This document shows, in pieces, positions 28,319 to 34,732 of a stretch of 37,921 nt of DNA. Origin of the DNA: SCGC-AG-212-J23 sp035649175 (lineage in GTDB: Bacteria; Pseudomonadota; Gammaproteobacteria; Burkholderiales; SG8-39); NCBI GenBank assembly GCA_035649175.1, contig DASRKB010000013.1, positions 1-37,921 on the forward strand, in the 5' to 3' direction. Under the pieces are notes generated by a model, which ran no database searches, had not been told where the DNA came from, and was given only the letters and a program-made list of their open reading frames with translations. Each line of letters begins with the position of its first letter. Position 1 is the stretch's first letter. Both the position numbers and the translations under genes were made by a program.

Positions 28319-28932
28319 CAGCGGCTCCTCTTCACGGCGGTGCCGAGGTTCTGCAGATAGGCGATGAGCGCATCCATTTCGCTTTTCCCCTGGAGTTCCT
28401 TCCTGGCGGAAGAAATCTGCTCGTCCGTGTAAGGAACGCCGGCGAAGCGCAGCGCCTTGAGCTTCGCCCCGATGTCCGCGGCGTTCGCCGGCGTGCTCGC
28501 GAGCCAGGGGTAGCCGGGCATGTTCGACTCGGGCACGAGGTCGCGCGGGTTGGTGAGGTGCAGCCGGTGCCATTCGTCGGAGTAGCGCCCGCCGACGCGG
28601 TGCAGGTCCGGCCCGGTGCGCTTGGAGCCCCACTGGAACGGGCGGTCGTAGACGAACTCGCCGGCGACCGAATAGGGGCCGTAGCGCTCCACCTCGGCGC
28701 GGAAGGGCCGCACCATCTGCGAGTGGCAGTTGTAGCAGCCCTCGCGCACGTAGACGTCGCGGCCGGTGAGCTGCAGCGGCGTGTAGGGCTTCAAGCCCGC
28801 CACCGGCTCGGTCACCGACTTCTGGAAGGAGAGTGGCACGATCTCGACCAGCCCGCCCACCGACACCACCAGGATGACCAGGACGATGAGGAGCGCCTGG
28901 TTGCGCTCGATCAGGTCGTGCGTGAGTTTCAT
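28318..28932 (-). CDS. ccoO: Cytochrome c oxidase cbb3 subunit II, monoheme CcoO
   Basis: 204 aa; ATG 28932 overlaps the ccoN stop (ATGA). One N-terminal membrane anchor (ALLIVLVILVVSVGGLVEIVP) precedes the heme motif in YVREGCYNCHSQMVRPFRAE. The typical CcoO blocks RYGPYSVAGEFVYDRPFQWG, SKRTGPDLHRVGGRYSD and NPRDLVPESNMPGYPWL (Met ligand) follow, with an alanine/lysine C-terminal helix. It passes electrons from CcoP heme c to the CcoN low-spin heme b. Confidence 0.95.
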   Translation of the reverse strand: MKLTHDLIERNQALLIVLVILVVSVGGLVEIVPLSFQKSVTEPVAGLKPYTPLQLTGRDVYVREGCYNCHSQMVRPFRAEVERYGPYSVAGEFVYDRPFQWGSKRTGPDLHRVGGRYSDEWHRLHLTNPRDLVPESNMPGYPWLASTPANAADIGAKLKALRFAGVPYTDEQISSARKELQGKSEMDALIAYLQNLGTAVKRSR

Positions 28933-30350
28933 GCGTGCACCGGTAAGGGGATGAGCGCCTCCGCGGGCTTCGCGCCCACGGCGGTCCTGTAGACGTTCCA
29001 GGCCATGACGAGCATGCCGGAGAGGTAGAGGATCCCGCCGAGGAGACGGATGGCGTAGAAGGGATAGGTCGCCTTCACGCTCTCGACGAAGGTGTAGGTG
29101 AGCGTGCCGTCGTCGCTGACCGCGCGCCACATCAGGCCCTGCATCACCCCGGCGATCCACATCGCGGCGATGTAGAGCACGATGCCGATCGTCGCCACCC
29201 AGAAGTGCAGGTTGATCGCCGGCACGCTGTACATAGCGGTGCGGCCGAACAGGCGCGGTATCAGGTAGTAGAGCGAGCCCATGGTGATGAGGCCCACCCA
29301 GCCGAGCGCGCCGCTATGCACGTGGCCCACCGTCCAGTCGGTGTAGTGCGAGAGCGCGTTCACCGTCTTGATCGACATCATCGGCCCCTCGAAGGTCGAC
29401 ATGCCGTAGAAGGAGAGCGAGACGATGAGGAACTTGAGGATCGGGTCCTCGCGCAGCTTGTGCCAGGCGCCCGACAGCGTCATGATGCCGTTGATCATCC
29501 CGCCCCAGGAAGGCGCGAGCAGCACGAGCGAGAACACCATGCCGAGCGACTGCGCCCACTCCGGGAGCGCGGTGTAGTGCAGGTGGTGCGGCCCGGCCCA
29601 CATGTAGGTGAAGATGAGCGCCCAGAAGTGCACCACCGAGAGGCGGTACGAGTAGATCGGGCGGCCCGCCTGCTTCGGGATGAAGTAGTACATCATCCCG
29701 AGGAAGCCGGCGGTGAGGAAGAAGCCGACCGCGTTGTGGCCGTACCACCACTGCACCATCGCGTCCTGCGCGCCCGCGTAGAGCGAGTAGGACTTCCACA
29801 GGGTCGCCGGGATCGCGGCGCTGTTCACGATGTGCAGCAGCGCCACCGTGAGGATGTAGGCGCCGAAGAACCAGTTGGCGACGTAGATGTGCGGCACCTT
29901 TCTTTTCCACAAGGTGCCGAAGAACACGATCGCATACGAGACCCAGACGAGCGCGATCAGGATGTCGATCGGCCACTCGAGCTCGGCGTACTCCTTGGAC
30001 GAAGTGATGCCGAGCGGCAGCGTGATGGCGGCCGAGACGATCACCGCCTGCCAGCCCCAGAAGGTGAAGGCGGCGAGCCCGTCGGAGAAGAGCCGCGCAT
30101 GCGCGGTGCGCTGCACGACGTAGTAGGAAGTCGCGAAGAGCGCCGAGCCGCCAAAGGCGAAGATCACCGCGTTGGTGTGCAGCGGCCGCAGGCGCCCGTA
30201 GGAGAGCCAGGCGATGTCGAAGTTGAGCGCCGGCCACAGGAGCTGCGCGGCGATGAACACGCCGACCGCCATCCCGACCACGCCCCAGACCACGGTCATG
30301 ATCGCGAACTGCCGGACGATTTTGTAGTTGTACGAGGTCTCGGTAGGCAT
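28929..30350 (-). CDS. ccoN: Cytochrome c oxidase cbb3 subunit I, catalytic CcoN
   Basis: 473 aa with about twelve transmembrane helices; start ATG 30350 gives the usual SYNYKIVRQFAIMTVVWGVV. Heme and copper ligands are visible: His in RLRPLHTNAVIF (low-spin heme), VQWWYGHNAVGFFLTAGFLGMMYYF (Cu ligand and the cbb3 Tyr/His cross-link helix), AGPHHLHYTALPEW (Cu ligands) and DWTVGHVHSGALGWVG (heme ligands). It reduces O2 with high affinity and pumps protons. No ribosome binding site precedes the ATG. The FNR-type box at 30386-30399 with TAGCAT (30364-30359, 31 bp between centres) predicts a start site 0-2 bases before the ATG, i.e. a leaderless mRNA. First gene of an operon that appears to run to 22307. 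Confidence 0.96.
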   Translation of the reverse strand: MPTETSYNYKIVRQFAIMTVVWGVVGMAVGVFIAAQLLWPALNFDIAWLSYGRLRPLHTNAVIFAFGGSALFATSYYVVQRTAHARLFSDGLAAFTFWGWQAVIVSAAITLPLGITSSKEYAELEWPIDILIALVWVSYAIVFFGTLWKRKVPHIYVANWFFGAYILTVALLHIVNSAAIPATLWKSYSLYAGAQDAMVQWWYGHNAVGFFLTAGFLGMMYYFIPKQAGRPIYSYRLSVVHFWALIFTYMWAGPHHLHYTALPEWAQSLGMVFSLVLLAPSWGGMINGIMTLSGAWHKLREDPILKFLIVSLSFYGMSTFEGPMMSIKTVNALSHYTDWTVGHVHSGALGWVGLITMGSLYYLIPRLFGRTAMYSVPAINLHFWVATIGIVLYIAAMWIAGVMQGLMWRAVSDDGTLTYTFVESVKATYPFYAIRLLGGILYLSGMLVMAWNVYRTAVGAKPAEALIPLPVHA

Positions 30351-30385
30351 GGGAGGCCATGCTAGAGACCGGGGTTCTGGACCGT

Positions 30386-30399
30386 TTGACCTATATCAA
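30386..30399 (-). promoter_or_regulatory. FNR/Dnr-type box (d), TTGACCTATATCAA, of the cco operon
   Basis: TTGAC-CTAT-ATCAA, centre 30392.5, with minus-strand -10 TAGCAT at 30364-30359 (31 bp). FNR/ANR control of cbb3 operons is well established in proteobacteria, which anchors the reading of the other boxes in this window. In the plus direction the best hexamer (GAGAAT, 30417-30422) is only 27 bp away, so activation of the small lipoprotein gene is doubtful. Confidence 0.82.
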
Positions 30400-30429
30400 G
30401 ACCGGGGCGCGGCCCGGAGAATCTCCAAC

Positions 30430-30570
30430 ATGAAATCCTTCTATTTCGCTCTGGTATTGGTCGCGCTTCTGGGCGCCTGTGAGCGCGAAGGCCCCGCGGA
30501 GCGCGCCGGTGAGAAGATCGACCGCGCGGTCGAGGACACGCGCGACGCGGTGCGCGACGCTACGAAGTAG
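30430..30570 (+). CDS. Small lipoprotein, 46 aa
   Basis: ATG 30430 preceded by GGAGA. MKSFYFALVLVALLGAC is a lipoprotein signal with lipobox LLGAC (Cys17). The mature peptide EREGPAERAGEKIDRAVEDT plus RDAVRDATK is a charged amphipathic helix, as in many tiny entericidin- or YtxH-like lipoproteins. No function is assigned. It is divergent from ccoN over box (d), and its 3' end overlaps the converging alcohol dehydrogenase gene by 11 bases. Confidence 0.75.
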   Translation: MKSFYFALVLVALLGACEREGPAERAGEKIDRAVEDTRDAVRDATK

Positions 30571-31540
30571 CAACGAGCACCGCGGCGCCGGAGAGCCGGC
30601 CCACGCGCAGGTCCTCCAGGGCGTCGTTCGCCCGTTCCAGCGGGTATGGTGTGACCTCGGTTCGAATGGAGACGCGCCTCGCGGTCTCCATGAACCGCGC
30701 GCCGTCCTCGCGCGTCAGGTTGGCCACCGACTCGATGCGCCGCTCGCCCCAGAGGTCCGCATACGGGAACGACGGGATGTCGCTCATGTGGATGCCGCCG
30801 CAGACGACGCCGCCGCCCTTTTTCGTGTTTCTCAGGGCGATGGGCACCAGCGACCCCACGGGCGCGAAGATGATCGCGGCATCAAGAGGCACCGGCGGCG
30901 CCTCGTCCGCACCGCCCGCCCAGTGCGCGCCGCAGCGCAGGGCGAACTGCTGTCCCGCCGTATCGCCTTGCTTCGTGAACGCGAAGACCGTCCTGCCGTC
31001 CGCCCGGGCCACCTGAGCCAGAATGTGCGCCGCGGCGCCGAATCCATACAGGCCGATGACTTTCGCATCCTGCGCCTTTCGGTAGCACCGGAAGCCGATG
31101 AGCCCGGCGCAGAGGAGCGGTGCGGCTTCCGCGTCGCCATAGCGTTCAGGCAGAGGCAGACAGAACCGCTCATCGGCGACGACGTACCCGGCATAGCCGC
31201 CAGGGCGGTGATAGCCGGTGAAGCGGGCGGCATCGCACAGGTTCTCGCGCCCGCTGCGGCAGTACTCGCACGCGCCGCAGGTCCAGCCCAGCCACGGTAT
31301 GCCGACGCGCGCGCCCTTCGCGAAGCGCTCCGCGCCCTCCTCCACCACGCCGACGATCTCGTGCCCGGGCGTAATCGGATACCGCGCGCCGGCAAGCTCG
31401 CCATCGACGATGTGCAGGTCCGTGCGGCACACGCCACAGGCGGCGACCCTGACCAGGATCTCTCCCTGGCCGGGCTGCGGCATATCGAGGGTTTCCTCGA
31501 TCAACGCGCTGCCCGGCCGGTGAAGGCGCATCGCCCTCAT
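30560..31540 (-). CDS. Zinc-dependent alcohol dehydrogenase (MDR superfamily)
   Basis: 326 aa; ATG 31540 follows the ccoS stop with no gap. Catalytic zinc ligands lie in AACGVCRTDLH and PGHEIVGVVEEG; the structural zinc site is the Cys set in GWTCGACEYCRSGRENLC; LLCAGLIGFRCYR is the third catalytic-site region. The dinucleotide fold is GLYGFGAAAHILAQVA (GxGxxA). This is the AdhP/AdhA-like class that oxidises or reduces alcohols and aldehydes with NAD(P)H. Co-transcribed with hsp20 and ccoIS under an FNR-type box, it may serve redox balancing when oxygen is low (inference). Confidence 0.88.
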   Translation of the reverse strand: MRAMRLHRPGSALIEETLDMPQPGQGEILVRVAACGVCRTDLHIVDGELAGARYPITPGHEIVGVVEEGAERFAKGARVGIPWLGWTCGACEYCRSGRENLCDAARFTGYHRPGGYAGYVVADERFCLPLPERYGDAEAAPLLCAGLIGFRCYRKAQDAKVIGLYGFGAAAHILAQVARADGRTVFAFTKQGDTAGQQFALRCGAHWAGGADEAPPVPLDAAIIFAPVGSLVPIALRNTKKGGGVVCGGIHMSDIPSFPYADLWGERRIESVANLTREDGARFMETARRVSIRTEVTPYPLERANDALEDLRVGRLSGAAVLVATS

Positions 31541-31690
31541 CTACTTGGGGCGATCGTCGTCCGCGAGCACGTCCTGCGCCGGGCGCTCCAGGTCGTCGAA
31601 CTGCCCGGACTCGAGCGCGCGCCAGAACAGCCAGCCGATCAGGAATACGAGGGCGACCGAGAGGGGGACGAGGAGGTAGAGGCTTTCCAT
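31541..31690 (-). CDS. ccoS: CcoS, cbb3 oxidase assembly protein
   Basis: 49 aa from ATG 31690. MESLYLLVPLSVALVFLIGW is a single helix, followed by the CcoS signature LFWRALESGQFDDLERPAQD and the acidic end VLADDDRPK. CcoS is required for cofactor insertion into cbb3. Its first 52 bases overlap the 3' end of ccoI in another frame, which is longer than usual for this pair. Confidence 0.9.
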   Translation of the reverse strand: MESLYLLVPLSVALVFLIGWLFWRALESGQFDDLERPAQDVLADDDRPK

Positions 31691-33951
31691 GCTGTGTCGA
31701 TCTCGAGCGGACGCGCGGCATTGGCGAGGACGGCGGCGGAGCTCGCGGCCATGAAGATCGCCGCTTCCCACGGACCGATGTGGCCCAGCGCCGCGAGCGG
31801 CAGCGCGAGCGCATTGTAGGCGAGCGCCCAGGCCAGGTTCTGCCGCACGAGCGACATCGCCTTGCGCGAGAGCTGGAAGGCGTCCAGGACCGCCTGCAGG
31901 CTGTTTCCGGTGAGCACGACGTCGGCCCTGAGCTGCGCGGCGTCGGCTCCCGCGCCCATGGCGAAGGAGACGTCGGCGAGCGCGAGCACCGGGGCGTCGT
32001 TGAGGCCGTCGCCGATCATGGCGACCACCCGGCCTTCGCGCTGCAGGCGCTCGACGTAGTCGTGCTTCGCCTGCGGTGTCATGGCTCCCTGCCAGCGCGC
32101 GATGCCGAGCCGTCCCGCGACGTCCTCGACGATTTCCTCGCGGTCGCCGCTCGCGAGGTGGACGGTCACTCGTTCCTTCATCCTCGCGATGGCCGCTACT
32201 GCATCCGGGCGCAGCCGGTCCTCCAGCTCGAAGGCGGCGAGCCAGCCCGACTCGTCGGCGAGAAAGACCGAGGCGGGAATGTCCTTCTCAAGCGACGAAC
32301 CGCACAGCGCGGCGCAGAAATCGCGCCGGCCGATGCGCACGAGCCGCCCGTCCACCCGGCCCTCGATGCCCTCCCCGACTGCATGATGGGCCTCGACCGG
32401 CCGCGTTTCCATTCCCGAGAAGGCGCGTGCGATCGGGTGGCGGCTCGTCGCCTCGAGCGAAGCCGCGAGCGAGAGGCAGGCTTGCTCATCCAGTCTTCCG
32501 AGGATCGTCGCGCGTGCGACCGCGAGCCGCCCTTCCGTGAGCGTGCCGGTCTTGTCGATGACCACGTCGGTCGCCCGTTCCAGCGCCTCGAGCGCGCTCG
32601 CGCGCGTGAGCAGCGCGCCATGGCCGAGGAGCCGCGACGCGGCCCGCGTGAGCACCACGGGCGCGGAAAGCGCGAGCGCGCAGGGACAGGTCACCACCAG
32701 CACGGCGACGCCGACCCATACGTTCTCCCAGTAAAGCCCTGAAAGGGCGGCGACGGCGATGACGACATAGGTGAGGACCCGTGCGACTCGATCGGCGGCT
32801 TCGACCAGTCGCGGCTTGCTCGCGCCGGCCCGCTCCGCGAGCCGCGCGATCGCCGCGGCCTGGGTGTCCGAGCCGACGCGCGTCACTTTCATTGTGACCG
32901 GCTGCTCGAGGTTGACCGAGCCGCCCACCACCGCGTCTCCCGGGCGCTTGGCGACCGCGCGCGACTCGCCGGTGAGTAGCGACTCGTCCGCGCTCGAGCG
33001 CCCGCTCAGCAGCACGCCATCGGCCGGGAAGCGCTCGCCCGGCGCCACAACGGCACTCGTTCCCGGCGCGAGGTCCTTGCGGGGAACGAGCGTCAGCAGC
33101 CGGTCGAGCGAACGCACCGCGCGCCGACGCAGCTCGCCCTCCGCATAGCGCGCGGAGAGGAGCAGGAAGGCGAGCATGCTGATCGAGTCGAAGTAGACCT
33201 CGCCGCGCGCGGTCAGCGTCGCCCACGCGCTCGCGGCGAAGCCCGCGGCGAGGCCGAGCGCGATCGGCGTCTCGAGGCCGATGGCGCCGGCGGCGAGCTC
33301 GCGCCGCGCGCCGGCGAAGAAGGGCTGGCAGGAGAAGAAGAGCACCGGCAGCGTGATGAGCAGGCTCGCCCAGCGCATCACCTGCAGGCTGTCCGCGGAG
33401 ACCTCGTCCACGTACGCCGGGAACGCGTACATCATCACCTGCATCGCGCCGAAGGCGGCGACGAAGACACGCCAGAGCGCCGTGCGGCGCTCGCGGCGCT
33501 CGGCGTCCTCCTGGCGGCGCGGCTCGTAGGGACAGGCGTCGTAGCCGACGCCGCGGATCGCGGCGACGATCCCCGCGAGCGTCGCCACCGCCGGATCCCA
33601 GGCGACCTGCGCGCGCCGCGTAGCGAAGTTCACGTGCACCTCGCGCACGCCGGCCGTGCGCCGCAGCACCTCCTCGATCAGCCACAGGCACGCCCCGCAG
33701 GTGATGCGCTCCAGGATGAGGGATGCCTCTCCGTTGGGTGGTTCCTCGATAAGCGGACCGTCGCTTGGCGCCGGCACGCGTGAGGCATTTCTCGTTCGAA
33801 CTTCGTAATACCGCTCGAAGCCGCCGGCAGCAATGGTGGAGGCGACCGCCTCGCAGCCAACGCAGCACAGCTCGCGCTCGGCGCCCAGGAGAAAAGCGCG
33901 ATGCCTGCCGGGCTCGAGGACCGGCAGGCCGCAGTGGAAGCAGGAGGTCAC
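31639..33951 (-). CDS. ccoI: CcoI (FixI) copper-transporting P-type ATPase for cbb3 oxidase
   Basis: 770 aa from GTG 33951, overlapping the upstream stop as GTGA; the family start VTSCFHCGLPV confirms it. An N-terminal Cys-rich zinc-finger-like motif (CFHCG, CCVGCEAV) precedes a heavy-metal-associated domain with CGACLWLIEEVLRRTAGV. Then come transmembrane helices, TGESRAVAKRPGD, the metal site TCPCALALSAP, phosphorylated Asp in DKTGTLTEG, HP motif SRHPIARAF and hinge MIGDGLNDAPVLALADV. It exports Cu to the periplasm for CcoN. It is separated from ccoNOQPG and instead sits behind hsp20 and a coiled-coil gene. Confidence 0.95.
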   Translation of the reverse strand: MTSCFHCGLPVLEPGRHRAFLLGAERELCCVGCEAVASTIAAGGFERYYEVRTRNASRVPAPSDGPLIEEPPNGEASLILERITCGACLWLIEEVLRRTAGVREVHVNFATRRAQVAWDPAVATLAGIVAAIRGVGYDACPYEPRRQEDAERRERRTALWRVFVAAFGAMQVMMYAFPAYVDEVSADSLQVMRWASLLITLPVLFFSCQPFFAGARRELAAGAIGLETPIALGLAAGFAASAWATLTARGEVYFDSISMLAFLLLSARYAEGELRRRAVRSLDRLLTLVPRKDLAPGTSAVVAPGERFPADGVLLSGRSSADESLLTGESRAVAKRPGDAVVGGSVNLEQPVTMKVTRVGSDTQAAAIARLAERAGASKPRLVEAADRVARVLTYVVIAVAALSGLYWENVWVGVAVLVVTCPCALALSAPVVLTRAASRLLGHGALLTRASALEALERATDVVIDKTGTLTEGRLAVARATILGRLDEQACLSLAASLEATSRHPIARAFSGMETRPVEAHHAVGEGIEGRVDGRLVRIGRRDFCAALCGSSLEKDIPASVFLADESGWLAAFELEDRLRPDAVAAIARMKERVTVHLASGDREEIVEDVAGRLGIARWQGAMTPQAKHDYVERLQREGRVVAMIGDGLNDAPVLALADVSFAMGAGADAAQLRADVVLTGNSLQAVLDAFQLSRKAMSLVRQNLAWALAYNALALPLAALGHIGPWEAAIFMAASSAAVLANAARPLEIDTAWKASTSSSPSRSPSYS

Positions 33952-34208
33952 TTCTTCTGGAAGTGCCCGCCGGCCTTCTCGCATGCCTGGCGCATGCGGT
34001 CCCAGGCTTCGTCGGCGCCGCGCTGCACGTCGGTCCAGGCGTCGCCTGCGGCCGACTGAAGCAGCTTGAGCTGGACCATGGCCTCGTCGCGATGCTGCCG
34101 GAGGGACTGCAGCTGGCGCTGGTATTCGGCTTCCCAGCGGTCGATATCGGCGTTCCAGCGGTCGAGCTGCGCCTTCATCCTGCTCACGTACTCATCGCGC
34201 TGCGACAT
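33948..34208 (-). CDS. Coiled-coil protein, sll1863-type stress-response family
   Basis: 86 aa from ATG 34208, with GAAGGAGAAGCC upstream. It is almost entirely helical: RDEYVSRMKAQLDRWNADID, EYQRQLQSLRQHRDEAMVQL, then KAGGHFQKK. This matches small coiled-coil proteins annotated as the sll1863 family stress-response type, often beside hsp20 or USP genes. The role is unknown; it may scaffold or chaperone. It lies 10 bases after the hsp20 stop and overlaps ccoI (GTGA), so it physically links the heat-shock gene to oxidase assembly. Confidence 0.8.
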   Translation of the reverse strand: MSQRDEYVSRMKAQLDRWNADIDRWEAEYQRQLQSLRQHRDEAMVQLKLLQSAAGDAWTDVQRGADEAWDRMRQACEKAGGHFQKK

Positions 34209-34218
34209 GGCTTCTCCT

Positions 34219-34641
34219 TCAAGAAATGGCGACGCGCTTGCCGCCCCCGTTCGCCTTCTTGGGCAGCATGAGATTCAGCACGCCGTCCTTGTACTCGGCC
34301 TTGGCGGCCTTCTCGTCCACCTCGACCGGCAGCGTGAAGCTGCGCGAGACCATGCCGTAGCTTCGCTCGCTGTAGACGATCTTCTCGCCCTTCTTTTCTT
34401 CCTTTTCCTTCTTCACTTCGGCGCGCACCGAGATCTGGTTGCCGTCGATGTCGACCTGGATGTCCTCTTTCTTCACGCCGGGGACCTCGGCCTGTACGGT
34501 GTAGCCCTTCTCGTCCTCCTTCACGTCGAGCTTCATCCTTAGCTCGGTCTCGGCCGGCATTCCGACGGGCTTCACCCAGAAGCCCCGGGAAAGCTCGTTG
34601 AACAGGTCATCGAACGGGTTGTAGCGGGTCAGGTTGCTCAC
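34219..34641 (-). CDS. hsp20: Small heat-shock protein, Hsp20/alpha-crystallin family
   Basis: 140 aa from GTG 34641 with AAGGAGA six bases upstream. MSNLTRYNPFDDLFNELSRG is the classic N-terminal arm. The alpha-crystallin domain runs from about residue 35 (MKLDVKEDEKGYTVQAEVPG) through VKKEDIQVDIDGNQISVRAE to the consensus KAEYKDGVLNLMLPKK. An ATP-independent holdase. The promoter is the clearest class II FNR-type case here: box 34697-34710, -10 CAATAT at 34675-34670, start near 34663, and a 21-nt leader with a strong ribosome binding site. It heads an operon with the coiled-coil gene, ccoI, ccoS and the alcohol dehydrogenase. Confidence 0.93.
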   Translation of the reverse strand: MSNLTRYNPFDDLFNELSRGFWVKPVGMPAETELRMKLDVKEDEKGYTVQAEVPGVKKEDIQVDIDGNQISVRAEVKKEKEEKKGEKIVYSERSYGMVSRSFTLPVEVDEKAAKAEYKDGVLNLMLPKKANGGGKRVAIS

Positions 34642-34696
34642 GATGGTCTCCTTTCGGGGTGACGGCGCCATATTGCTCCCCGCCCGATTCGGCAAT

Positions 34697-34710
34697 TTGA
34701 TACAGGTCAA
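34697..34710. promoter_or_regulatory. FNR/Dnr-type box (e), TTGATACAGGTCAA, between hsp20 and the Pat-like gene
   Basis: TTGAT-ACAG-GTCAA, centre 34703.5. Minus strand: CAATAT (34675-34670) at 31 bp, start near 34663 for hsp20. Plus strand: the same TTGATA could serve as a -35, with TAGACT at 34719-34724 (16-bp spacer), start near 34731, two bases before the ATG of the fusion gene. Binding there would cover the -35, so one protein could activate hsp20 and repress the other direction. Confidence 0.75.
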
Positions 34711-34732
34711 AAGGCCCTTAGACTTGGCCGGG

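Noticed and set aside
30386..30430. Activation of the 46-aa lipoprotein gene by box (d)
   Set aside because: The box centre is only 37.5 bp from the ATG and a ribosome binding site lies between; no hexamer sits at 31 bp, so the class II arrangement does not fit this direction.
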